Below are positions 6,748 to 14,834 of a stretch of DNA of 16,702 bases, one piece after another. The notes under the pieces are model-generated. The model was not told where the DNA came from and did no database searches. It saw only the letters and a list, made by a program, of their open reading frames with translations. A program made the position numbers and the translations under genes. The DNA comes from Planctomycetaceae bacterium UBA2671 (lineage in GTDB: Bacteria > Planctomycetota > Planctomycetia > Planctomycetales > Planctomycetaceae). Position 1 is the first letter of the stretch. Each line of letters opens with the position of its first letter. Location of the stretch: the NCBI GenBank assembly GCA_002359185.1, contig DEML01000096.1, positions 163,012-179,713 on the forward strand. Reading direction: 5' to 3'.

Positions 6748-8142
6748 ATGATTTTAAAAGTATTCGCCTTACTGGCATTACTGATCTCTTACTGTGTAAC
6801 CGCGAATGCTGCTCAACATCCGAATGTGATCATTATCTATTGTGATGATTTAGGCTACGGAGATATTGGCTGCTTTGGAAGCACTAAACATCGTACCCCA
6901 AATATCGATCAGCTTTCATCAGAAGGTTTGACCTTAACCAATTTCTATGTCACCTCAGGTGTCTGCACTCCTTCCCGATCTTCCCTGATGACAGGTTGCT
7001 ATCCCAAACGGATTGGAATGCATCAGAATGAAAAGGGGGGATGGGTTTTATTTCCGGGCAATCAACAGGGGTTGAATCCGCAAGAAACAACCATTGCTGA
7101 GGTTCTCAAGCAGGCCGGATATGCAACAAAAATTGTGGGCAAATGGCATTTGGGAGATCAGCCCGAATTTCTACCGACTCGACAGGGCTTCGATTCTTAC
7201 TTCGGCATCCCCTTTTCCAACGATATGGGTTATTGGATTCCCGAACGAAACTATCCTCCTCTGCCCTTAATGCGTGATGAATCGGTGATCGAACAGGAAC
7301 CGGATCAAAGTCAGCTGACAAAACGATATACCGAAGAAGCAATTTCTTTTGTGGAAAACAATAAGTCGAACTCCTTCTTTCTTTATTGGCCTCATACCTT
7401 CCCGCACGTCCCTCTGTATGCCTCGGACGCTTTCAAAGGAAAAAGTAAAAACGGGATTTATGGAGATGCCGTAGAAGAAATTGACTGGTCGGTCGGCGAA
7501 TTAACCAAAGCACTCAAGAGACTCAATCTTGAGAAAAACACTTTCGTCATTTTCACTTCCGATAACGGAGCCGCCCAGCGATGGGGAGGAAGTAATGGTC
7601 GACTTAAAGGATATAAAGGCTCGACATGGGAAGGAGGAATGCGTGTTCCATGCATCATAAAATGGCCGGCAACAATTCCCGCAGGGACCGTTTCCAGAGA
7701 TATCGTCAGTACGCTCGACATCCTGCCAACACTAGCCAATATTGTCGGTCAGAAACTTCCATATGACCACATCATTGACGGTTTGGATCTAAGTCCGATG
7801 CTCGCCAATCCACTCGAAGTCAATTCCCCTCGCGATACGATGTATTACTACTATCAGTCGCATCTGTGCGCAGTACGGCATGAAAACTGGAAGCTGCATG
7901 TCCGACCCTCCAAGGCAAATGTTGGTCCGAATTATCAGCCCGAACTTTATAATCTCGAAAATGATATGGGAGAAACCCGCAGCGTATACGATGAACACCC
8001 CGAGGTTGTTTACAGGTTGACTGAACTGATTGAATTCTGTCGCAAAGATCTCGGAGATGGAAATCTCCCAGGCAAAAATACCCGCGAACCAGGCTTTGTG
8101 AAAGAGCCTCAAACTCTTACCGTGAAACCAACCACGGAGTGA
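6748..8142 (+). CDS. Secreted sulfatase, arylsulfatase A-like (464 aa)
   Basis: Type I sulfatase hydrolysing sulfate esters, likely on a polysaccharide. Residues 1-22 are a typical signal peptide (MILKVFALLALLISYCVTANA). All expected active-site features are present: calcium ligands D33/D34 in YCDDLGYGD, formylglycine motif CTPSR (C73-R77) with SSLMTG, K132 and H134 in GKWHLGD, H217 and H220 in PHTFPH, D272/N273 in TSDNG, and K290 with EGG and R299 in GYKGSTWEGGMR. The C-terminal subdomain has the usual WKLHV, then ELYNLENDMGETR. It is a more conventional family member than the first sulfatase, so the two probably act on different linkages. The gene is third in the plus-strand cluster and converges with the 1547-residue protein, leaving only 23 bases between stops and no obvious terminator. 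Maturation by a formylglycine-generating enzyme elsewhere in the genome is assumed from family knowledge. Confidence 0.94.
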   Translation: MILKVFALLALLISYCVTANAAQHPNVIIIYCDDLGYGDIGCFGSTKHRTPNIDQLSSEGLTLTNFYVTSGVCTPSRSSLMTGCYPKRIGMHQNEKGGWVLFPGNQQGLNPQETTIAEVLKQAGYATKIVGKWHLGDQPEFLPTRQGFDSYFGIPFSNDMGYWIPERNYPPLPLMRDESVIEQEPDQSQLTKRYTEEAISFVENNKSNSFFLYWPHTFPHVPLYASDAFKGKSKNGIYGDAVEEIDWSVGELTKALKRLNLEKNTFVIFTSDNGAAQRWGGSNGRLKGYKGSTWEGGMRVPCIIKWPATIPAGTVSRDIVSTLDILPTLANIVGQKLPYDHIIDGLDLSPMLANPLEVNSPRDTMYYYYQSHLCAVRHENWKLHVRPSKANVGPNYQPELYNLENDMGETRSVYDEHPEVVYRLTELIEFCRKDLGDGNLPGKNTREPGFVKEPQTLTVKPTTE

Positions 8143-8165
8143 TTTCTCATTGAATGCATGATGAC

Positions 8166-11100
8166 CTACGGCTTTTTGGCGATCAATCGAAATTCGATTC
8201 TGTCGATTCCCACCATATATCCCGCTTTCGCCTGCGGATGTTTTCCGATCAATTCGATCGTCATTTCCAGAGGCTGGTCATTTGTAAGAACTGCTTTTTC
8301 AAAATGAATCGGTTCGCCCGGCAGGACCTGTGTCGTGTACAAATCTGCCTCCCGTTGCTGATTTTGCCAAGTCACTTTGATAAGACCATAGTCTACTGCA
8401 GTGGTAGTGAAGACTGAGATTTCATATTCACCCGCTGGTTGAGCAGGAATCCCGAGTGTCAGCCTGTCTCCTGGTTTACCACCCGTCCACCAGAGGTGAT
8501 CATTGCCAGACCACATCGGTCCAAAGCCGGACATATTCTGATTACGAACATTTCCACCGGTCACCTTGACTTTTCCGACTAAGGCTTCCCCTTCAATTCT
8601 TGTCACACCGGGAGAGGGCGGAGGTACTGAAATTCTCTGAGTTTCAGGCGAAGGATTTGCCGTTGGGGACATCAGATATCGAAACAGCTGCAGAACCTGT
8701 TCATCTCGCATGGGCTGTAACTGACCTTCAGGCATCAGTGATTTCTCAGAGGCCTTGCGTATTTCGATATCGTCCTGGGCGACTACAATCACTTCGTTGG
8801 TTGTTTGAATCGTCACAGCTTCCGCATTCTCGGATTTGATCAGCCCATTGATCACGCGACCATCAACGGTCACAAACGTCGTCATGATATAATTGCGGCC
8901 GATAATCGCATTGGGATCGAGAATATTCTCAAGCAGATATTTCACATTGCTGCGATTGGCACCCGTAATATCTGGCCCGATGTCGCTCCCCTTGCCGAAG
9001 AGTTTGTGACACTTGCCACAGTTGGTTTCATAGAGTTTGCGTCCTTCACCAAAATTTGAACTGGCGATTAACTTCGGCTGCAACAGTTTTTCATACTTCG
9101 CAGTTAATTCCGAGATATTGGCATTCGAGGTGCTGATTTTCCCCCAGACTTTCTCCAACCGCTTCACGAGATTTTCATCGTCCAGAGAGATCACTTGCCG
9201 GACGATATAAGCGGGCACTTTGGCGGCATCGATCTCCCCCTGCTCCATCGCCTCGATGAATCTCTCAGCGAATGTTTTTCGGGAAACAAGTGTATTGAGT
9301 ACTTCAGCCTGCTCTTCTTCCGTAAGCTGATCGTAAACCTCAATCAATCGCCCAGGTGTTTCGGGAAGATCGAAACGCGCCAGGTTTTGAATCGCAGCAG
9401 TTCGCAGCGTTCTATCTTCCAGCAATTTCAGCAGGACCGGTGCCAGTTCCGGGTCGCGAGCCTGAGCCAGTAGCTGGAGTGCATTTTGACGTGTGGAATT
9501 CGGTTGCTTCCGATTGAGTAATAACTCTCGATAATAAGGGAAAGCCGATTCATCTCCGAATTGAATCGACAGGGAACTCACCAGGAGTTGCAGGGATTTA
9601 TCATTAATAGAGAGCAGATTTGCGGATGCCTCTTTCCATGAAGCAGGCATCTTCGCACCGGCCTGACTTTTCACACTCGTCTGCATTTCCTGAAGAATGA
9701 TGCGGCTAAAGTCAATATTCTTCTCTGATTTGAGCAGTTCCGCCAAAGCGTTTCGTCCCTGTTCTGTCGTTGATGTTCGCCGAATCACAAATTCCGTCAA
9801 TTGCTTCCAGCCACTTGATTTCACAATTTGTAGCACTCGTCCGGCATCGACATCAATCAGAGGTTCGGTTCCATACCAGACAAGCAGTGGAGTATTGCGA
9901 TCTGTCAGGTCCTGTTGGGATGATGTCAGTCCCTGCAGAATACCCCAGCGTTGTTCCACGGGCAATCTCTGCAGGAGTGAGGCCAGATAGCGTCGCACAG
10001 TGCCATTTGCATCCAACTTCGACATCTGTTCGAGTTGAACCAGGATGTCCTGTTCCACTGCAGTGGACGACTCTCCCAGAAATTGAATTGCCCAGGCTCG
10101 AACATACGGATTGGAATCCTGCAAGAGTTTCCTCAACTCGGGTTGATCCAGTAAATTACAGGACCAGGCTGTCCATAATGCTCGCAGTCGAATCGCCTGA
10201 GAATTCTCAGCAGTTAACAATTCCTTCAAGAGTTTATTGACTTGTGAATGATCTAGTTTGTTCTCCGCGGCTCGTTCCTGCAGGATTCGTTGTGCCTGTC
10301 TCGCGTAATAGGCATTCTCGTCTTTTAAAAGTCCTACCAACTCCGCATCAGATTTCCCCCAGAGATTGAACCGTTCTGCTTTGAGATTGCCATAGCGAAT
10401 GCGGAAGAGACGACCATCAGTTCGATTCCAGACTTCCGGTGTTCGATTGTGGCAGGTTTGAGGATCGTGCCAGTCAGAAGTATAGAGGGCGCCATCAGGC
10501 CCCTGCATGATGCCTACACCAATCTGCTGATGATCCTGCGATAAGGTGAAATCGGGTCGATGCCGTCCGATATAGCCCGAGCCTTCCGCTTCCACATGCT
10601 CTCGAACGATTCGATGACCATGCAGATTATGAAAGAACAGTTCGCCATTGTATTGGAGAGGAAACTCGGCTGCCTGATAGATCGTCAATCCACAGTGAGC
10701 ATGTCCGCCACCGACATCTGATGTGGAACTTTGTGTGTTCTTAACGAGTTGTCGATCGACTCCGCCATTACTGTTAGCCGAGTTGAATGTTCCATCTCCA
10801 TAATGCAGATGATCGGCAATCGTGGTGATATCGGCATAAGTGTAAGGATTAAAATGGTTCCCCGCCTGCCGAAAATAGCGACCTCCCTGCGAGAGATGAT
10901 ACAGGTGCGGAATCACACAGGCTGTGATAAACCAGTCGCCCTGTTCATTAAAATCGACGCCCCACGGGTTACTTGAACCATGAGCAAACACCTCAAATTC
11001 GTGACGAGTGGGATGATAACGCCAGACACCGGCATTGATGGGAATCCGCTTTTCTTCGGGTGCGCCCGGCTTGCCGACTTTGGAATGTGTGAAAACACCA

Positions 11101-12809
11101 TGGCAGCCATATAGCCAACCATCAGGTCCCCAGGTGAAACTGTTGAGCGTTTCATGGGTATCGTGATATCCCCAGCCATCAAGCAAAACGATGGGCTCGG
11201 CATCGGGAATATCGTCCTGATTTTGATCAGGATAAAATAACAGATCGGGAGCAGCTCCGACCCAGACACCTCCAAAACCGATTTCAATTCCACTCGCCAG
11301 ATTGATCCCTTCAGCAAAAACTTTCTTTGATTCAAATGAACCATCGGCATCCGCATCTTCGAGGATCAGGATGCGATCTTTCCCCTCGCCTTCAGGGGCT
11401 TTTTGTGGATAGGTGTGCCCTTCAATCACCCAGATTCTTCCCCGGGCATCGAAACACATGGCGATCGGTTGAACAAGGTCAGGCTCGGCTGCGATCAAAT
11501 CGACATGAAAGCCGTCAGGAACCAGCATTTTCTCTGCGGCTTCCTGAGGGGGGAATCCATTTACATAATCCTCCATAGCGGGACGCTCAAACTGCCATCG
11601 TTCGGGGAGGACTGGCTCCACTTCTGTAGACTGGAAATGCAGCACTAATCCTCCCTTGTTAGCGGAGACGACATCCGGCAAGCCGTCTGCATTCAAATCG
11701 GCTACTGTCACATCGACTCCGACTCCGGATGCCTCATCAATCAGATGCGGAACAAACTCGATTCCCTCTGAAGTTTTCTGGCAGCGAAACCAATACAAAA
11801 CCGCAGTTTGATTGGAACCCGGATCGTGACCGTTGTGAGCTTTCCAGCGTTTCCCAGTCACAATATCCTGCAAACCATCGCCATCGATATCTGCCATCGC
11901 CAGTGCATGAGGCTGACTGAAGGCGACACCGTAAGGATTTTCGACAGAAATTTCTCCCATGATATCGTGGCGAGTCAATCGATCTGCCGATTGACGTTCG
12001 AACCAGCACAAACCATATCGGTGAGCATTTTGTGAAGTGAAGATGTCCTGATCGCCGTCGCCATCAAAGTCGTGAACGAACATCTGGGCACCGCCGCTGC
12101 CGTATTTTTTGACTGCCCATTGGTGCATCGCCCATTTCCCGGAAGGGTCGGCTGGTTGTTCCCAGTATTTGTCGGTTTCGATGATGTCGAGGCGACCATC
12201 GTTATTGACATCACCGACACCCATACCGTGTCCGAACGGTTTTCGCGCCAGACCGGAATCCGAGACTTCATTCCATTTCCAGGGATCGAGTGGATTTTCT
12301 CCTGCCTGATAATATCCATATGAAGTTTCACGCGAGCAGACGATTTCTAGCAATCCCCCAGGAATCAAATCGATGACTGCAGGAGATTCGTGACCAACCT
12401 GATCAGCAAGAATTTTCATCGACCAATGATTTTTCATCCTCTCAGAACCGGGGTTCACATAGCAGCGAGCTTCGCGGCCTGGAAAACCGAGAATGATTAC
12501 ATCATTGAAGCCATCACTGTTCACATCAACAATGTGACTGAAAAAGTTGTCGCTGTAGCCGTTGATGGAAAAAACATGAGGCTCAAAGAGTTCAAAACGC
12601 TCTTTGAAATCAGGCCCTCGATAAACGAAAGGACCACTGGTGACATCGACATGCCCATCCCCGTCAACATCCCCCGCAGCCGCACCTTCTGCATAAAATT
12701 CGCTGTGTAACCGAATAGATTTCCAGCCATTGGGAGCAGAGTCAGCGGCTGAACTCAGACAGGAAATCACAATGAATAATGCTGTAAGTGAGCGCGTGAT
12801 GTTTAGCAC
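8166..12809 (-). CDS. Giant secreted FG-GAP / PVC-type dehydrogenase / HEAT / haem-binding protein (1547 aa)
   Basis: Exported multidomain protein; cleavage after about residue 25 (SAADSA). Residues 26-400 carry six calcium-binding FG-GAP/VCBS motifs: DVDGDGHVD (47-55), DVNSDGFND (95), DVNNDGRLD (200), DFDGDGDQD (247), DIDGDGLQD (307) and DLNADGLPD (371), indicating a beta-propeller. About 421-830 matches the PVC-type putative membrane-bound dehydrogenase domain, with LVPDGFHVDLIAAEPDLVQP at its start and GGGHAHCGLTIYQ. About 840-1240 has HEAT-like helical repeats. About 1255-1385 is the Pirellula/Verrucomicrobium-type haem domain, with C1264-x-x-C1267-H1268 and M1359 as candidate distal ligand. 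The last 140 residues form a beta-sandwich-like module that may bind carbohydrate. A redox enzyme oxidising a sugar or alcohol at the cell surface is inferred; no member is characterised to my knowledge. The start is GTG, with AAGGA 10 bases upstream and a 20-bp palindrome further upstream. Confidence 0.93.
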   Translation of the reverse strand: MLNITRSLTALFIVISCLSSAADSAPNGWKSIRLHSEFYAEGAAAGDVDGDGHVDVTSGPFVYRGPDFKERFELFEPHVFSINGYSDNFFSHIVDVNSDGFNDVIILGFPGREARCYVNPGSERMKNHWSMKILADQVGHESPAVIDLIPGGLLEIVCSRETSYGYYQAGENPLDPWKWNEVSDSGLARKPFGHGMGVGDVNNDGRLDIIETDKYWEQPADPSGKWAMHQWAVKKYGSGGAQMFVHDFDGDGDQDIFTSQNAHRYGLCWFERQSADRLTRHDIMGEISVENPYGVAFSQPHALAMADIDGDGLQDIVTGKRWKAHNGHDPGSNQTAVLYWFRCQKTSEGIEFVPHLIDEASGVGVDVTVADLNADGLPDVVSANKGGLVLHFQSTEVEPVLPERWQFERPAMEDYVNGFPPQEAAEKMLVPDGFHVDLIAAEPDLVQPIAMCFDARGRIWVIEGHTYPQKAPEGEGKDRILILEDADADGSFESKKVFAEGINLASGIEIGFGGVWVGAAPDLLFYPDQNQDDIPDAEPIVLLDGWGYHDTHETLNSFTWGPDGWLYGCHGVFTHSKVGKPGAPEEKRIPINAGVWRYHPTRHEFEVFAHGSSNPWGVDFNEQGDWFITACVIPHLYHLSQGGRYFRQAGNHFNPYTYADITTIADHLHYGDGTFNSANSNGGVDRQLVKNTQSSTSDVGGGHAHCGLTIYQAAEFPLQYNGELFFHNLHGHRIVREHVEAEGSGYIGRHRPDFTLSQDHQQIGVGIMQGPDGALYTSDWHDPQTCHNRTPEVWNRTDGRLFRIRYGNLKAERFNLWGKSDAELVGLLKDENAYYARQAQRILQERAAENKLDHSQVNKLLKELLTAENSQAIRLRALWTAWSCNLLDQPELRKLLQDSNPYVRAWAIQFLGESSTAVEQDILVQLEQMSKLDANGTVRRYLASLLQRLPVEQRWGILQGLTSSQQDLTDRNTPLLVWYGTEPLIDVDAGRVLQIVKSSGWKQLTEFVIRRTSTTEQGRNALAELLKSEKNIDFSRIILQEMQTSVKSQAGAKMPASWKEASANLLSINDKSLQLLVSSLSIQFGDESAFPYYRELLLNRKQPNSTRQNALQLLAQARDPELAPVLLKLLEDRTLRTAAIQNLARFDLPETPGRLIEVYDQLTEEEQAEVLNTLVSRKTFAERFIEAMEQGEIDAAKVPAYIVRQVISLDDENLVKRLEKVWGKISTSNANISELTAKYEKLLQPKLIASSNFGEGRKLYETNCGKCHKLFGKGSDIGPDITGANRSNVKYLLENILDPNAIIGRNYIMTTFVTVDGRVINGLIKSENAEAVTIQTTNEVIVVAQDDIEIRKASEKSLMPEGQLQPMRDEQVLQLFRYLMSPTANPSPETQRISVPPPSPGVTRIEGEALVGKVKVTGGNVRNQNMSGFGPMWSGNDHLWWTGGKPGDRLTLGIPAQPAGEYEISVFTTTAVDYGLIKVTWQNQQREADLYTTQVLPGEPIHFEKAVLTNDQPLEMTIELIGKHPQAKAGYMVGIDRIEFRLIAKKP

Positions 12810-12819
12810 GAGATGGAGT

Positions 12820-12824
12820 TCCTT
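12820..12824 (-). promoter_or_regulatory. Ribosome binding site of the 1547-residue protein
   Basis: On the minus strand AAGGA lies 10 bases before the GTG at 12809. It supports the GTG start, which places a normal signal peptide right at the N-terminus. Confidence 0.6.
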
Positions 12825-12839
12825 TTGTCGTCACTCATT

Positions 12840-12859
12840 AAATGGACTGCAGTCCATTT
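12840..12859. promoter_or_regulatory. 20-bp perfect palindrome upstream of the giant haem protein gene
   Basis: The two 10-base halves AAATGGACTG and CAGTCCATTT are exact reverse complements with no spacer. The site is 30 bases upstream of the GTG start and 15 bases upstream of the Shine-Dalgarno. Its symmetry and place fit an operator for a dimeric repressor or activator; an RNA hairpin in the leader is the alternative. No second copy was seen in the window. Confidence 0.5.
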
Positions 12860-12969
12860 TCACAACGCATCAGAAAGTGTCCATGAGAGATGACGCAAAT
12901 GGATTGAGAGATTTCACATGAGTATTTTTTGCCACGCCTGGACCCGGATGAGAAATGACTGTGTTGCTC

Positions 12970-12985
12970 AATGGTCCACCATTGA
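12970..12985. other. Small hairpin between the porin stop and the giant haem protein start
   Basis: Six-base arms CAATGG and CCATTG flank a 4-base loop TCCA. It lies 55 bases past the porin stop on the minus strand but has no T-tract, so it is not a standard terminator. Its AATGG half resembles the half-site of the 20-bp palindrome about 120 bases further on. Confidence 0.3.
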
Positions 12986-13039
12986 AAACGGTCGATCCCA
13001 CGGTCCTTTCCCAGAACAAGATGTCAAATACATGTGAAT

Positions 13040-14485
13040 TTAGAAATCCACCTGAGCTCTCATCGCAAAGATGTCGGCACTGCTGTCACCGTTGAGGGGA
13101 CTGTCGAGCATCGCGTGGATATAGTTCCATTGAAATTTTGTGTAAGGATTCAGATACCAATTCAGTCCGGCTGTCAAATCGTTGAGACGGCTGCCTTGTA
13201 TGTTTTCGTCATTCAGATCGATATACGACCAGCGTCCCGCAATTTCCCAGGCTCCCGTCCCCCCACAATCACCAAAGTTCGAATTTGGTTTCACCCGACC
13301 AAAGACACCGTTCTTCCGATTGTAGACTCGCTTCTCTCCTGTGAGAAAATATCCGGCATGGGCGTAAGCCCCGGAAAATGTCAGTGTGTCGCCCACATTT
13401 TGATTGACGACCGTATAAAACGCTTCCGACTGGGCATAAAACGAACCTTGAGCAGCGGCTAATTCCACATTGAACAAGTTGACGTTGTCTGTAGGAATCA
13501 AACCTGTATTGACGAAGGGAGGCACGTTGCTAGGCACTCCGGCTGGAACCTGAGCGGCTCCTCCAGTTTCGCCGACAAACACTTCCGGTTGATTTTGATA
13601 CTGCACGAGATCATTCGCAGGATCCACAAAGCTGTATCCCCCGCCCAGATGAAACAGTCCATGTCCCTCTTTACAGTCACCCAGTACTTTTGTAATGCGT
13701 GTGGCCATACCGAAGCCCCCATTATCACCGACATTCCCTCCAAAAGTATCGGTTGGATACCGAAATCCAGCCAGTGCCCAGGTTGCAGAATCATCTTCGT
13801 TGGTGCCGTAGTACATTGCTCCTATTTGACGGAAAGGCAGGAATGCAGCTGGCAATGCTCGTTCCATGAAGGTCAATTCCTTCACGCTTGTCTGCCCATC
13901 CATACCGAATGGAGTTCGGAACTGTCCAATTCGCAGGTTGTTTGCTCCGTCGACATCATTGATATCCAACCAGACATCCATAAAACTGGGTCGACCCGGA
14001 AAAGCGAAGTCAAACTCAATCATATAATCGATATTTTCCCAAACCTTTCCAACAGCCGCCAGACGTGTCCGACGGAAATCCGCACCGTCCTGAACATCGC
14101 CCATTGCAGGAACTCCCCCGCCCACGGCGAACTGATTAGCCGGGCTCTGGTCAAACCAGACGGCATCAGCCTGAAAAAATCCCGTGATTTTCGTAGTTGG
14201 ATACGGAGGTTTGGCAGGATCAAGTTCTCCGCAGCTTTTATCTGGAGTGCATATGTACTGAGAAGCCCCTGCCGGGATGATGCTCGAATCACCAGCGGGG
14301 ACTACAGAAGCCGCCTTCAATTCATCGATCTGATGTTGCAGTCTTTGTAATTCCAATTGAAGATCTTCTGCAATCTCATCCGCATCAGCCCATGACAGTG
14401 TTGTGCAACTGAACAGGATTAACAGGCATGCAAACTGGAGAGACTTCCCCAACTCGTTCCAAAACCAAATTCGCGAGTGAGACAT
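13040..14485 (-). CDS. Outer-membrane porin, phosphate-selective porin O/P-like (481 aa)
   Basis: Outer-membrane beta-barrel channel of the OprP/OprO type, probably passing anions or small solutes. From the chosen ATG, residues 1-33 form a signal peptide (h-region LQFACLLILFS, cleavage after SWA). Residues about 36-60 are a short coiled coil (ADEIAEDLQLELQRLQHQIDELKAA), as in many planctomycete porins. The rest alternates aromatic and polar residues as expected of barrel strands: TGFFQADAVWFDQ, the pair DFRRTRLAAVGKVW and DYMIEFDF, LRIGQFRTPFGMD, and SYIDLNDEN near the C-terminus. It ends in Phe (QVDF), the usual BAM recognition signal. An in-frame ATG at 14533 would add 16 residues (MECVLLNSTEPAGHDK) that do not suit a signal peptide, so 14485 is preferred; neither start has a strong Shine-Dalgarno. 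Family knowledge links such porins to phosphate, but the substrate here cannot be read, and a sugar or sulfate role is possible. Confidence 0.88.
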   Translation of the reverse strand: MSHSRIWFWNELGKSLQFACLLILFSCTTLSWADADEIAEDLQLELQRLQHQIDELKAASVVPAGDSSIIPAGASQYICTPDKSCGELDPAKPPYPTTKITGFFQADAVWFDQSPANQFAVGGGVPAMGDVQDGADFRRTRLAAVGKVWENIDYMIEFDFAFPGRPSFMDVWLDINDVDGANNLRIGQFRTPFGMDGQTSVKELTFMERALPAAFLPFRQIGAMYYGTNEDDSATWALAGFRYPTDTFGGNVGDNGGFGMATRITKVLGDCKEGHGLFHLGGGYSFVDPANDLVQYQNQPEVFVGETGGAAQVPAGVPSNVPPFVNTGLIPTDNVNLFNVELAAAQGSFYAQSEAFYTVVNQNVGDTLTFSGAYAHAGYFLTGEKRVYNRKNGVFGRVKPNSNFGDCGGTGAWEIAGRWSYIDLNDENIQGSRLNDLTAGLNWYLNPYTKFQWNYIHAMLDSPLNGDSSADIFAMRAQVDF

Positions 14486-14533
14486 CTTGTCATGCCCAGC
14501 AGGCTCGGTCGAGTTTAGCAACACACATTCCAT

Positions 14534-14834
14534 TACATATACCTACTTATAACTATCCAATTCAGCTGAAGGACTCATGGCAATCCTCCCATCTGAAACG
14601 ATTTGTGCAATATCACCAACTCTCATATCGACTACAATCAGAAATCAGGATCGCTAAAAACCTCATTCTGCCTGCATTTCTCATAATCAACTTAAGTTTG
14701 TGAACTCACTTCTGCAAAAATATGCAGAGAGTGAAAGTTTTTGCAGCCAATAAATCGAATGGCGAGTTCTCAAATTCAACTTGCCGATATCGTTTTCTGG
14801 CAATTGAAACAGAGACAATCCGAGACAGCAGATC
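14534..14834. other. Intergenic stretch between histidine kinase and porin genes
   Basis: About 300 A/T-rich bases with no gene. It should carry the porin promoter, and possibly the kinase terminator, on the minus strand. The only structure seen is the overlapping inverted-repeat group at 14707-14746, listed separately. No confident -35/-10 pair was found. Confidence 0.5.
14707..14746. other. Overlapping alternative hairpins
   Basis: CTGCAAAAA at 14712-14720 is an exact reverse complement of TTTTTGCAG at 14738-14746. Its CTGCA can instead pair with TGCAG at 14723-14727 as part of a 10-bp stem with one bulge (14707-14733). The two pairings exclude each other. The group lies between the kinase stop and the porin start, where an attenuator or terminator could act, but neither fold is followed by a convincing T-tract on the minus strand. 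Confidence 0.3.

Noticed and set aside
8143..8165. Search for a shared bidirectional terminator between the converging second sulfatase and the giant haem protein
   Set aside because: Only 23 bases separate the stops and no inverted repeat is present there.
12970..12985. Hairpin after the porin gene considered as its terminator
   Set aside because: The 6-bp stem is not followed by a T-tract on the minus strand.
13589..14350. A 253-codon open frame on the plus strand, antisense to the porin
   Set aside because: It lies wholly inside the porin gene on the other strand; its translation is rich in Ser, His and Cys with no domain, and the porin frame has a signal peptide, barrel pattern and terminal Phe.
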